A stretch of 64,000 bases of DNA from Roseiarcus sp963741405 (GTDB lineage Bacteria; Pseudomonadota; Alphaproteobacteria; Rhizobiales; Beijerinckiaceae): positions 1 to 64,000 of the forward strand of contig CAVUHX010000034.1 in the NCBI GenBank assembly GCA_963741405.1, read 5' to 3'. Position numbers and translations under genes: made by a program. The notes beneath the pieces are model-generated. The model was given only the letters and a program-made list of their open reading frames with translations. It did not search any database and had not been told where the DNA came from. The first letter of the stretch is position 1; the number at the start of each line of letters is the position of its first letter. Below, one piece after another: positions 8,058 through 17,016 of the stretch.

Positions 8058-9644
8058 TCACCTTTCCTTCATTGCGCGGGATGCGACTTCGACCAGCGGG
8101 GAGAACAGATACTCCATCAGGCGGCGCGATCCGGTCTTGAGCTCGACGGTTACAGCCATGCCGGAGGTCAGCGGCCGCTCGGCGCCGTCGACATTGATGG
8201 TCGAGACGTCGGGAGTCAGCACTACGGCGAACACCAGGTTCTGCATGCGCTCGCCGCCGGCGAAGCCCTGGGCGTTGGTGGAGCGGGCGGGATCGCCTTC
8301 GATCGCACTGGCGTCGGGCGAGGGGATGGCGTCCCTGGCGATGCTGGCGACATGCGCCTTGATCGAGCCGAAGCGGGTGAAGGGGAACAATTCGATCTTG
8401 ACCACCGCCTCCTGCCCGACCCTGACGAAGCCGATGTCGCGGTTGAGCACATAAGCCTCGATCTCGAGCCTCGAGTCCTGCGGCACGACGCGCATGATCT
8501 CCTGGCCGCTGGCGACCACCTGGCCGACATTGGCGATGATCGACGCCTGCACCCGGCCGGCGATCGGGGCGCGAAGCGTCAGGTGGTCGACGAGCGCCGC
8601 CGCCTTGGCGAGCTTCTGGCGCGCGTCCTCGCCGCGGCGCTCCGCGTCGTCGAGCTTCTGCGCGTCGTCCGACAGGAAGGTCTCGACCGCCTTGTCTGAA
8701 TCGCGATCGATCACCTCGAGGCCGGCCGACAGCGAGGCGAGCTGCTGCTCCTGGGTCGCGAGCTGGGTCTGCTGGTATTGCAGGGTCTCCGTCGCGTCGA
8801 TCACCGCCGCCTTGGCCCCCGACTGCGACTCGACCAGCCTGGTGCGCATGTCGACCCGCTCCTGCAGCGTCGCGACCAGGTTCTTCTGGGTCGCAATCGT
8901 CTTGATCAGCATGTCGCGTTCGGCGCTCTTCTGCGCCCGCTGGGCGTCGAACGAGGCGAGCGTCGCCTTAAGCTGCCCGAGGTCGGCCGCCAGCACCCGG
9001 TTCTCGCGCTCGCGCAACGCAGGCGCGATGTCGTCGGGCCAGTCGATCGAAGCCGGCGGAGAGAAGGCGCGCGCTTTCGCCGCCGCGAGCGCCGCCTGCC
9101 GCCGCAGCGTCTCGGCGCGGACCGAGGCCAGCGCCTCCTTCGCGGCGATCAGATCCGCCTCCGCCGCCGAGCGGTCGAGTTCGATCAGAACGTCGCCCTC
9201 CTCCACCGAACTGCCGTTAGTCGCCCGGATCGCGGCGACCCGCCCGGTGTCGAGCGGCTCGATCACCTTGACCCGGCCGGTCGGCTGAAACTTGCCCTGG
9301 GCCGAGGCAATGATATCGATCCGGCCGAACCAGGACCATGCGAGCCCGACCACCACCAGCGCGCAGATGATCCACAGGAAGGCCATATGCACCGGCGAGG
9401 CCGGCGTCTCGAGAATTTCCAGCGCCGGCGCGAGAAACTCCCGGTCGGACAGCCGGCCCCGGAGCGTTTCCGGAAGCGCCAGCGCGCTCGCGGCGCGGCG
9501 CGGCCCGGGCGGCAGGAGCCTGGATGAAGCCGAGGATGGCGGCGACGAGGCGGCGGACGGCTGCCCAGTCTGGCCCTCGGACTGGCCCTCGGGCGGTGTC
9601 GTCCCGGCGTCGACGGATTCGAGCATGGGGGCTTCTCCGCTCAT
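8058..9644 (-). CDS. HlyD-family membrane fusion protein of a type I secretion system
   Basis: 528 residues. A proline/serine-rich cytoplasmic N-terminus (to about residue 85) is followed by one membrane helix (AFLWIICALVVVGLAWSWFG, about residues 108-127). Then come a lipoyl-like half (FQPTGRVKVIEPLDTGRVAA), long coiled-coil helices (about residues 175-360), the second lipoyl half (LTLRAPIAGRVQ) and a beta-barrel end. It links the inner-membrane ABC exporter to an outer-membrane TolC-type channel. Its start overlaps the HlyB-like stop by four bases, so the two are translationally coupled. No RTX or other substrate gene and no TolC homologue lies within the window. Confidence 0.92.
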   Translation of the reverse strand: MSGEAPMLESVDAGTTPPEGQSEGQTGQPSAASSPPSSASSRLLPPGPRRAASALALPETLRGRLSDREFLAPALEILETPASPVHMAFLWIICALVVVGLAWSWFGRIDIIASAQGKFQPTGRVKVIEPLDTGRVAAIRATNGSSVEEGDVLIELDRSAAEADLIAAKEALASVRAETLRRQAALAAAKARAFSPPASIDWPDDIAPALRERENRVLAADLGQLKATLASFDAQRAQKSAERDMLIKTIATQKNLVATLQERVDMRTRLVESQSGAKAAVIDATETLQYQQTQLATQEQQLASLSAGLEVIDRDSDKAVETFLSDDAQKLDDAERRGEDARQKLAKAAALVDHLTLRAPIAGRVQASIIANVGQVVASGQEIMRVVPQDSRLEIEAYVLNRDIGFVRVGQEAVVKIELFPFTRFGSIKAHVASIARDAIPSPDASAIEGDPARSTNAQGFAGGERMQNLVFAVVLTPDVSTINVDGAERPLTSGMAVTVELKTGSRRLMEYLFSPLVEVASRAMKER

Positions 9645-11812
9645 GACGCCAGCCCGACGGGGGCGCTCTGCAGCCCCCAGAGATAGGCGTACAGCCCCCC
9701 CGGACGCCGGATCAGCTCCTCATGCGAACCGACCTCGACGATCCGTCCGTCGGCGACGCCGACGATCCGGTTGCACCCCCGCACCGCCGCCAGCCGGTGG
9801 GCGATGATGATCACGGTGCGGTCCTTCACGATGCGACGCATGTTGTGCTGGATGATCCGCTCGCTCTCGTAGTCGAGCGCCGAGGTCGCCTCGTCGAGGA
9901 TGAGAATGCGCGGGTTGGTCGCCAGCGCCCGGGCGATGGCGATCCGCTGCCGCTGGCCGCCCGACAGGTTCGCGCCCCGCTCCTCGACCATGGTGTCGTA
10001 GCCTTCCGGCAGCTTGTCGATGAATTCGTCGGCCCCGGACAGCCGGGCGATCTCGATCACTCTCGCCCGCGGCATGGCCGGCTCGGCGAAGGCGATGTTC
10101 TCGTGAATGGTGCGGTTGAACAGCAGGTTCTCCTGCAAGACGACGCCGATATGGCAGCGCAGCCAGGCCGGATCGACCTGGCTCAGATCCGCCCCGTCGA
10201 GGAACACCTGGCCTTCGGTCGGCGCATAAAGGCGCTGGACGAGCTTGGTCAGCGTCGACTTGCCCGAGCCGGACGGACCGACGATCCCGATGGTCTCGCC
10301 CGGCTGGATGACGAGCGAGACACTCTTGAGAATCTCGGGACCGCCCGCCCGGTAGCGGAAGCCGACATTGCGGAATTCGATGGCGCCGCGCGGCGTCGGC
10401 GGCGCGAGCCGCATCAGTGGCGCAGGCTCCGGGGCGGTGTTGAGGATGTCGCCCAGCCGGTCGATCGAGATCTGCACCTGCTGGAAATCCTGCCAGATCT
10501 GCGACAGCCTGAGGATCGGCTGCACCGCCTGCGAGGCGATCATGTTGAAGGCGACCAGCGCCCCGACGCTCAGCTGTCCGTCGATCACCGCCTTGGCGCC
10601 GAACAACAGCACCGCAGCGGTGGTCAGCTTGCTGACGTACTGGATAGCCAGTTGACCCCCAGAGCCCAGCATGGTCGTGGCGAAACTCGTCTTCACGTAG
10701 GCGGCGAGCTTTTCCTCCCACTGCGCCCGCATCATCGGTTCGACCGCCGCAGCCTTGACTGTGCCCACCCCAACGATGGTCTCGACCAGGAACTGCTGGC
10801 TCGCCGCGCCCCGGTTGAATTTCTCATTGACCAGATCGCGCAGCGGCGGCCGCACCAGGAAGCCGATCACCACGTAGACCGGCAGGCCAATCAGCACGAT
10901 CAGGGTGAGGCTGGTCGAATAGGCGAACATCACCGCGAAGAAGACGAAGGTGAAGACGAAGTCGATCGCCGAAAACAGCCCCTGGCCGGTCAGGAAGGCG
11001 CGGATGGTCTCCAGCTCCCGCACCCGGGCGACCGTCTGTCCGGCCGGGCGCGTCTCGAAATAGCCGATCGGCAGCCGCAGGAGATGGGCGAACAGCCGCT
11101 GGCCGAGTTCGACGTCGATGCGGTTGGTGGTGTGCGACAGCGCGTAGGTGCGCAGGTACTGCAGCGTGACGTCGAACAGGCCGATCACCACCAGGCCGGC
11201 GATCATCACGAACAGGGTCTCGTAGCCCTTGTGCGTCAGCACCTTGTCGACGATCACCTGGAAAATCAGCGGCGTCGTCAGGGCGAAGATCTGGACGAAC
11301 AGCGACGCCGCCAGCACATGCCCGAGCGGTTTGCGGTAGCGCCACAGGGTCGGCAGGAACCAGCGCATCCCGAAGGTCTTCGGGTCGACGCCGGCGCCGC
11401 CGACCCGGCGGGCGATGAGAAGCGCCTGCCCCCCGCTGTCGCGCGCAAGCTCCTCGAGCGGGATCTCCATCACCGCATGGCTGATCGGATCGACCAGCCG
11501 GCAAAGGCCCGACGGAACCCGCCCGGCGTAGACGTAAAACGCGCCCCCCCTCAGCCGCACGATCGCCGGGGTGGGCAATTTTTCCATCCGCCGCGCACCA
11601 GCGCCCGCCACCAGCCGCGCCCGCAACCCGATCTGCTGGGCGGCGCGAATGAGATCGAGCTCGTCGGCCGCCCGACTCCCCAGCGCCAACTGCCGCTGAA
11701 GCCCGATCGGGTCTGCGCCAATCCGATAATACGCCGCGATGCCGCACAACGCTCGGAGACCTGCGTCGATCGGGCTTGCGTCCGAGGACCGGGGGGCTGC
11801 CTGTTTCATCAT
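9641..11812 (-). CDS. HlyB-family type I secretion ABC transporter (permease-ATPase with C39-like domain)
   Basis: About 723 residues from MMKQAAPRSS. Three parts in order: an N-terminal C39-peptidase-like domain (about residues 15-140), a six-helix membrane domain (about 160-430), and a nucleotide-binding domain with Walker A GPSGSGKST (about 512), signature LSGGQRQR and Walker B ILILDEATSALD. In the C39-like domain a Cys is present (ALCGIAAYY) but the position of the catalytic His is GGAFYVY. It therefore probably binds rather than cleaves its substrate, as in HlyB. Expected to export an unfolded protein in one step with the neighbouring HlyD. The start at 11812 is preferred because the domain begins there; the frame is open further upstream. 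Confidence 0.93.
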   Translation of the reverse strand: MMKQAAPRSSDASPIDAGLRALCGIAAYYRIGADPIGLQRQLALGSRAADELDLIRAAQQIGLRARLVAGAGARRMEKLPTPAIVRLRGGAFYVYAGRVPSGLCRLVDPISHAVMEIPLEELARDSGGQALLIARRVGGAGVDPKTFGMRWFLPTLWRYRKPLGHVLAASLFVQIFALTTPLIFQVIVDKVLTHKGYETLFVMIAGLVVIGLFDVTLQYLRTYALSHTTNRIDVELGQRLFAHLLRLPIGYFETRPAGQTVARVRELETIRAFLTGQGLFSAIDFVFTFVFFAVMFAYSTSLTLIVLIGLPVYVVIGFLVRPPLRDLVNEKFNRGAASQQFLVETIVGVGTVKAAAVEPMMRAQWEEKLAAYVKTSFATTMLGSGGQLAIQYVSKLTTAAVLLFGAKAVIDGQLSVGALVAFNMIASQAVQPILRLSQIWQDFQQVQISIDRLGDILNTAPEPAPLMRLAPPTPRGAIEFRNVGFRYRAGGPEILKSVSLVIQPGETIGIVGPSGSGKSTLTKLVQRLYAPTEGQVFLDGADLSQVDPAWLRCHIGVVLQENLLFNRTIHENIAFAEPAMPRARVIEIARLSGADEFIDKLPEGYDTMVEERGANLSGGQRQRIAIARALATNPRILILDEATSALDYESERIIQHNMRRIVKDRTVIIIAHRLAAVRGCNRIVGVADGRIVEVGSHEELIRRPGGLYAYLWGLQSAPVGLAS

Positions 11813-12396
11813 ACCTGCCGTAAGACTCGCTGTTTCGCGCCGCCGCCGACAGGCAAGGCGCTTGCGTCCGAAGATCTTGGTGTGCTCGCACGAACCCTGC
11901 CCCCAGCCCGCGCAAGCCTCCGCACTATGAGGCAAGTTGTTTACGAGATTCAAGTGCGGGAATAGACAAGTTTACGAGTTAGTTTTACCTAGACGTAGAT
12001 TGCATATGACCAGAGTACAGTGAAAAACCGTTCCTCCAGCGGATTTTGTTTTACCCGACTCAACCCATCGGCGTGCGATCTTTCACTAAGCGGGAGGCCC
12101 CCAAGCTCAGGGCGCGAATGAGCCAGTATTGAGGCGTTAACCAGGTCAGTTCGCGGTTGTCCCGCAAGAAGCCCGGACGGCGCCTCGCCTTTCCGCCAAC
12201 GATGCGGCTGTCGATTTGGGGCGGTACGGGAGAGAGCGCCCGAATTTAGGCCCGGCGCCTCAACTCCTCAGGGTGAATCAGAAGCCTCTGTGGTTTGGAT
12301 TCGCAGAAAGGCGAGGCGAACGGCGGCAAATTGACGCGCGGCGCATTCGAGCGGCGCGCGAGGCCTGCTCATCCCGCGGCCAAATCGCCACGAAAG
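11813..12396. other. 584-base gap with no convincing gene
   Basis: Upstream region of the type I secretion pair. Bases 11940-12110 are AT-rich for this genome and likely hold its promoter, though no clear -35/-10 pair could be assigned. The rest contains a 13-base inverted repeat pair (12181-12193 and 12306-12318). Open frames here are short, lack ribosome binding sites and match nothing known. Confidence 0.5.
12181..12318. repeat. 138-base segment bounded by perfect 13-base inverted repeats
   Basis: CGCCTCGCCTTTC at 12181-12193 is exactly inverted as GAAAGGCGAGGCG at 12306-12318. ACGG precedes the left arm and recurs one base beyond the right arm. The size and ends resemble a MITE-like element, but there is only one copy in the window and the target duplication is imperfect. 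Confidence 0.35.
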
Positions 12397-12837
12397 TCAG
12401 GCCCCGTGGGCCACGACTTTCACGACGACGTTGCCGCGGGTTGCGTGACTGTAGGGGCAGATCTTTTCGTGCGCCTCGTCGGCGAGCGCCTGGAGTTCGG
12501 CCTGCGGCAGACTGCCGTCGGCGACGTCGAGCACGACCGCAAGGCCAAACCCACCTTTGTCGCGCGGGCCGATGGTCACTGCGCATTTCACCGTGGCTTT
12601 AGTGGCGTCCTTCTTGCGCTGCTTGGCGACGAAGTCGAGCGCCCCGCCGAAGCAGGCGGCGTAACCTGCGGCGAACAGGTGCTCGGGGGTCGCGGTTCCC
12701 GGCTTGCCCGGCCCGCCCATTTCCTTGGGAACCGACAGGCTTACCTCAACCATCCCGTCGTCGGAGCGGGTCTGGCCGTTGCGGCCGCCGGTCGAGGTGG
12801 CATGAGCGGTGTAAAGTGGTTTGATCGAATCCGTCAT
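12397..12837 (-). CDS. ohr: Organic hydroperoxide resistance protein (Ohr, OsmC/Ohr family)
   Basis: 146 residues, full length. The two redox cysteines lie in GYAACFGGALDF (about residue 61) and KICPYSHATRGN (about residue 126), the Ohr pattern rather than OsmC. It reduces organic hydroperoxides to alcohols in the cytoplasm with a dihydrolipoyl-dependent thiol cycle. No OhrR regulator gene is adjacent. The paiB-like and ispG genes follow upstream in the same direction, with an 83-base gap. Confidence 0.93.
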   Translation of the reverse strand: MTDSIKPLYTAHATSTGGRNGQTRSDDGMVEVSLSVPKEMGGPGKPGTATPEHLFAAGYAACFGGALDFVAKQRKKDATKATVKCAVTIGPRDKGGFGLAVVLDVADGSLPQAELQALADEAHEKICPYSHATRGNVVVKVVAHGA

Positions 12838-12920
12838 TCCCGTTCCTCCTTCGTGCCTCGGTAGCGCCCCTCTGTCTAAACTGGATCACGGCCGCTCGTC
12901 GGGGGCAAGCAGCCGGCGGC

Positions 12921-13559
12921 TCAAACGCCCCCGGTCCCCCTCACGATCGCCGCCATCGCCAGAGCCTCGTCATCACCGAGGTTTTCCAAGGCGGCGGCCA
13001 CGCCCGCGCGGTCTGCCGCGCTGCGATTCTGGCTGGTCTTCCATTTTCCGCGAATGTCGGCGATCTCGACTTCAATTCCGACGATTGCTCTGCGCTGCAG
13101 CGCGATAAAGTCCGGGGGCGCGTCGGAAACCGCCCACGGCCGTTCCCTGCTCGCTTCCTGGGTCCCGGTCAGCGCAGCGATCTGGCGCGAGAGCCATTCG
13201 TCGTCCTCATGAACATGCGCCTGTCCGCGCGCCTGCACCATGACGTAGTTCCAAGTCGGAACGACTTTGTGCGTTTCCTGCTTGGTCGCGTACCACGACG
13301 GAGAGACGTAATGGTCCGCGCCCTGGAAGACGACAAGCGCGTCGGGGTTATCGCGCAGGTCGCGCCACTGGAGATTGGCGCGCGCCACATGCGCCCTTAA
13401 CGTCCCGAACCTTGATGCGGTTGCGTCGAGCAGAAAGGGTACAGCGCTTGCGGCGAGCCCTTGCGGGCCATGACTGATCAGGAGGCCCAGCGGGCGCGCG
13501 CGGATCAGCGCGTGCTGTTTCGCCAGATCGTCCTCCCGATGGAGCGGCGGCTCGTACAT
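12921..13559 (-). CDS. PaiB-type FMN-binding protein
   Basis: 212 residues, the usual PaiB length. Diagnostic stretches are MYEPPLHREDD, a split-barrel core with HVARANLQWRD, and HYVSPSWYATK followed by VPTWNYVMVQARG. PaiB proteins are described as negative regulators of sporulation and protease genes in Bacillus, but in proteobacteria they are simply FMN-binding proteins of unclear role. It starts six bases downstream of the ispG stop, so co-transcription is likely. Confidence 0.88.
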   Translation of the reverse strand: MYEPPLHREDDLAKQHALIRARPLGLLISHGPQGLAASAVPFLLDATASRFGTLRAHVARANLQWRDLRDNPDALVVFQGADHYVSPSWYATKQETHKVVPTWNYVMVQARGQAHVHEDDEWLSRQIAALTGTQEASRERPWAVSDAPPDFIALQRRAIVGIEVEIADIRGKWKTSQNRSAADRAGVAAALENLGDDEALAMAAIVRGTGGV

Positions 13560-13565
13560 GACGCG

Positions 13566-14840
13566 CTACTCCGCCGCCTGCTCGGCGCGGCCGTACCGCC
13601 GGGCGACATAGTCCTCGACCAGGGCCCTGAACTCCTCGGCGATGCGGGTCCCCCTCAGCGTCACGGTCTTGACCCCGTCGACGAAGACGGGCGCGGCGGG
13701 CGTCTCGCCCGTACCGGGAAGGGAGATGCCGATGTCAGCATGCTTGCTCTCGCCCGGGCCGTTGACGATGCACCCCATCACCGCGACGTTCAGGCGCTCC
13801 ACGCCGGGGTAAAGCGCCCGCCATTGCGGCATGGCCGTGGAGAGATGGTTCTGGATGTCGCGCGCGAGTTCCTGGAACATCGCGGAGGTCGTGCGCCCGC
13901 AGCCCGGACAGGCGGCGACCTGCGGCGCAAAGATGCGGAATCCCATGGTCTGGAGGAGCTCCTGGGCGACCCGCACTTCCTGCGTCCGGTCGCCGCGGGG
14001 CTCCGGCGTCAGAGAGATGCGGATCGTGTCGCCGAGGCCCTCCTGCAAGAGGACGCCGAGCGCGGCCGAGGAGGCGACGATCCCCTTCGTCCCCATGCCG
14101 GCCTCGGTGAGGCCGAGGTGCAGCGCGTAGTCTGACCGCTGGGCCAGCATGCGATAGACCGTGATCAGATCCTGGACCGCCGAGACTTTCGCCGACAGGA
14201 TGATGCGCGAGCGCTCAAGCCCGAGCTCCTCCGCCCGCGCCGCGGACAGGAGCGCGGAGCGAACCATCGCCTCGCGGGTCACCGCGCCGGCCGGAACGGG
14301 CGTTGCGCTCCTGGCGTTCTCGTCCATCAGGCTGGTCAGGAGATCCTGGTCGAGCGAACCCCAGTTGGCGCCGATGCGCACCGCCTTGCCGTTGTTGATA
14401 GCGATTTCGACGATCTGCCCGAACTGCAGGTCACGCTTGTTCTTGAAACCGACGTTGCCGGGGTTGATCCGGTACTTGTCGAGCGCCTCGGCGCAGGCCG
14501 GATGGTCGGCAAGCAGCTTGTGGCCGATATAGTGGAAGTCGCCGATCAGCGGGACCTCGACGCCCATCGAAGCGAGCCGGTCGCGGATGTGGGGAACGGC
14601 GGCTGCGGCTTCGTCACGATCGACCGTCAGCCGCACGAGTTCGGAGCCTGCGCGGGCGAGCGCGGCAATCTGGCGGGCGGTCGCTTCGACGTCGGCGGTG
14701 TCGGTGTTGGTCATCGACTGGACGACGACCGGCGCGCCGCCTCCGACCAAAACCGCCTTTCGCCCCTTGCCGACCAGGACGCCGACGCTCTCGCGGCGGG
14801 GAAGCGGGCCGAAGGGGGGCTCGGTCGGAACGAAATCCAT
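13566..14840 (-). CDS. ispG: 4-hydroxy-3-methylbut-2-en-1-yl diphosphate synthase (flavodoxin/ferredoxin)
   Basis: Penultimate step of the methylerythritol phosphate pathway, converting MEcPP to HMBPP. 424 residues from MDFVPTEPPF; an ATG three codons upstream (14849) is also possible. The TIM-barrel domain starts at VVQSMTNTDTADVEAT. The 4Fe-4S ligands are in ACPGCGRTTS (about residues 310-313) and GCIVNGPGES (about 356). It is divergent from bdhA, with a gap of about 180 bases that must contain both promoters. Confidence 0.95.
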   Translation of the reverse strand: MDFVPTEPPFGPLPRRESVGVLVGKGRKAVLVGGGAPVVVQSMTNTDTADVEATARQIAALARAGSELVRLTVDRDEAAAAVPHIRDRLASMGVEVPLIGDFHYIGHKLLADHPACAEALDKYRINPGNVGFKNKRDLQFGQIVEIAINNGKAVRIGANWGSLDQDLLTSLMDENARSATPVPAGAVTREAMVRSALLSAARAEELGLERSRIILSAKVSAVQDLITVYRMLAQRSDYALHLGLTEAGMGTKGIVASSAALGVLLQEGLGDTIRISLTPEPRGDRTQEVRVAQELLQTMGFRIFAPQVAACPGCGRTTSAMFQELARDIQNHLSTAMPQWRALYPGVERLNVAVMGCIVNGPGESKHADIGISLPGTGETPAAPVFVDGVKTVTLRGTRIAEEFRALVEDYVARRYGRAEQAAE

Positions 14841-15025
14841 GCACTCCATCCTTCGGGTGCGGCGCCCCGCGTTGACTTCCGGCGTTTTAGGTCCGGGACG
14901 CCGATTTGTCATCCGAACCGACGTTCCCCCTCCCCACATTCATCGCAATGCACTATGACCCTTTTACATGATTTCGCCTGCGAAAAGCGCGGGCGCCGAC
15001 CCGAGTTCCTTGCGGAGGATCGTTT

Positions 15026-15811
15026 ATGTCGCTTGCCAAACGTCACGCCGTCGTCACCGGTTCCACGAGCGGAATCGGACTCGCCATCGCCCGGGCGCTG
15101 GCCAAAGAGGGGGCCGACGTGATGATCAACGGCTTCGGCGACGCCAGGGCGATTGAGACGGAGCGGGCCGCCATCGAAAAGGAGTTCGGCGTCAGGTGCG
15201 TCTACAACGGCGCCGACATGTCCAAGGGTGTCGAAGCCGAAGCAATGATCGCCGACGCGACGGCGAAGCTCGGAGCGGTCGATATCCTCGTCAACAACGC
15301 CGGCGTCCAGTTCGTCTCCCCGATCGAGGAGTTCCCGGCTGAAAAGTGGGACCTGATCCTCGCCATCAACCTCTCGTCGGCCTTCCACACCATCCGCGCC
15401 GCCGTTCCCGGCATGAAGGCGCAGAAATGGGGCCGCATCATCAACACCGCCTCGGCCCACTCGCTCGTCGCGTCGCCGTTCAAGTCGGCCTATGTATCGG
15501 CCAAGCACGGCCTCGCCGGCCTGACCAAGACGGTCGCGCTCGAGCTCGCGACCTTCGGCGTCACCTGCAACTGCGTCTCGCCGGGCTATGTGTGGACGCC
15601 GCTGGTCGAGAACCAGATTCCCGACACGATGAAGGCGCGCCACATGACGCGCGAGCAGGTCATGAACGACGTGATGCTGGTCGCCCAGCCGACCAAGCAG
15701 TTCGTCACGGTCGAACAGGTCGCCTCGCTCGCCGTCTATCTGTGCTCGGACGCCGCGGCGCAGATCACCGGCGCGAATCTGTCGATCGACGGCGGCTGGA
15801 CCGCCGCGTGA
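15026..15811 (+). CDS. bdhA: D-3-hydroxybutyrate dehydrogenase (SDR family)
   Basis: 261 residues. NAD-binding motif TGSTSGIGLAIA is at about residue 11, followed by NNAGVQ, the catalytic serine in NTASAHSLVAS and the YxxxK pair in SAYVSAKHG. C-terminal sequence matches 3-hydroxybutyrate dehydrogenases (AAQITGANLSIDGGW). It oxidises 3-hydroxybutyrate to acetoacetate during polyhydroxybutyrate use. A strong ribosome site GGAGG lies about 10 bases before the ATG. The patatin gene overlaps its stop codon. Confidence 0.92.
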   Translation: MSLAKRHAVVTGSTSGIGLAIARALAKEGADVMINGFGDARAIETERAAIEKEFGVRCVYNGADMSKGVEAEAMIADATAKLGAVDILVNNAGVQFVSPIEEFPAEKWDLILAINLSSAFHTIRAAVPGMKAQKWGRIINTASAHSLVASPFKSAYVSAKHGLAGLTKTVALELATFGVTCNCVSPGYVWTPLVENQIPDTMKARHMTREQVMNDVMLVAQPTKQFVTVEQVASLAVYLCSDAAAQITGANLSIDGGWTAA

Positions 15812-16905
15812 AGCGCGCCCGCGGCGCAACCGGGGGCGCCCCCAAGCCGGTGAACCTCGCCCTGCAGGGCGGAGGCTCGCACGGCGCCTATTCCTGGGGC
15901 GTGCTCGACGCCTTCGCCGAGGACGCGCGGGTCGAGATCGTCGGGATCAGCGGCGCGAGCGCCGGCGCGATGAACGCGGTCGCCTACGCCGCCGGGCTCG
16001 CCGACGGGGGCCGGGACGGCGCGCGGGCGCGGCTCGAACGGTTCTGGCTTTCCGTGTCGACCGAAGGCTCGCTCGCGCCCGCGCAACGCAAGCTGGTCGA
16101 CGCGTGGTTCGGCGCCTGGGGGCGCGTGTGGCCGGGAGCCCAATGGCTCGGCGGCTGGGCGGACGCCCTGTCTCAATACGTGAGCCCCTATGCGCTGAAC
16201 CCGTTCAACGTCAACCCGCTCCGCGATCATCTCGTCGCGGCGGTCGATTTCGATTCGCTGCGGCAAGCCGACGACCTCAAGCTGTTCGTCGCCGCGACCA
16301 ACGTCAGGACCGGCCGGGGCGAGATCTTCCGCCGCCCTGTCCTGACCGCCGATCACGTCATGGCGTCGGCCTGCCTGCCGACCCTGTTCCAGGCGGTGCA
16401 GATCGGCGACGATTTCTACTGGGACGGCGGCTATGCGGGCAACCCGCCGCTGTGGCCGCTGTTCTACGAGACCAAGTGCAACGACGTCATCATCGTGCAG
16501 ATCAATCCGGTCGAACGGGCGGAGGTCCCGCGCACGCCGGAGGACATTTCGAACCGGCTGAACGAGATCACCTTCAACTCGCCCCTGCTGGCCGAACTGC
16601 GCGCCGCCGATTTCGTCGCCCGCCTGATCCGCTCCGGCGTCCTGAAAAGCGAAAACTATCGGCTCGAGCGGCTGCACCGGATCGGCGGCGCCGGCCGGCT
16701 CGAAAGCTTCGACGCCGCGACCAAGCTCAATGTCTCGTGGCCCTTCCTCCTCGAGTTGCGCGACCTCGGCCGCGCCGACGCGAAAGCCTGGCTCGCGGCC
16801 AATTTCGACGCGATCGGGGTCGAGGGCACGCTCGACGTCGACCGGGCGCTCCAGCGAGAGCCGGCGAAGAAGCCGGTCAGGGGCGCGCCGACGGCTCAGG
16901 GCTGA
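15808..16905 (+). CDS. Patatin-like phospholipase/hydrolase coupled to bdhA
   Basis: 365 residues with a GTG start whose last bases form the bdhA stop (GTGA), so translation is coupled. Patatin motifs: oxyanion loop LALQGGGSHGAYSWGV, nucleophile GISGASAGAMNA (Ser about residue 52) and the DGG of the Ser-Asp dyad in WDGGYAGNPPL. It may hydrolyse lipid esters or 3-hydroxybutyrate oligomers; the pairing with bdhA supports a role in polyester or ketone-body metabolism, which is inference. No signal peptide is evident. Confidence 0.88.
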   Translation: MKRARGATGGAPKPVNLALQGGGSHGAYSWGVLDAFAEDARVEIVGISGASAGAMNAVAYAAGLADGGRDGARARLERFWLSVSTEGSLAPAQRKLVDAWFGAWGRVWPGAQWLGGWADALSQYVSPYALNPFNVNPLRDHLVAAVDFDSLRQADDLKLFVAATNVRTGRGEIFRRPVLTADHVMASACLPTLFQAVQIGDDFYWDGGYAGNPPLWPLFYETKCNDVIIVQINPVERAEVPRTPEDISNRLNEITFNSPLLAELRAADFVARLIRSGVLKSENYRLERLHRIGGAGRLESFDAATKLNVSWPFLLELRDLGRADAKAWLAANFDAIGVEGTLDVDRALQREPAKKPVRGAPTAQG

Positions 16906-16930
16906 TCGGCCAAAGGCGACCCGAGAATCC

Positions 16931-16965
16931 GGCGCCTGCGAAGTCTTTTCAAGGGTTTAGGCGCC
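16931..16965. terminator. Hairpin between convergent patatin and enoyl-CoA hydratase genes
   Basis: GGCGCCT (16931-16937) pairs with AGGCGCC (16959-16965) across a 21-base loop, followed by AAAA on one side. It lies between two convergent genes and could serve as a bidirectional terminator; there is no strong T-run. Confidence 0.35.
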
Positions 16966-17016
16966 AAAATCTGCAACTTTTCGCAGCTATATAACGCATA
17001 TATTATGTTGTTATCC

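Noticed and set aside
9722..11965. Long open frame antisense to the HlyB-like gene (747 codons)
   Set aside because: It is a GC-driven shadow of a well-conserved gene; composition is rich in Arg, Asp and His with no motif, start signal or homology.
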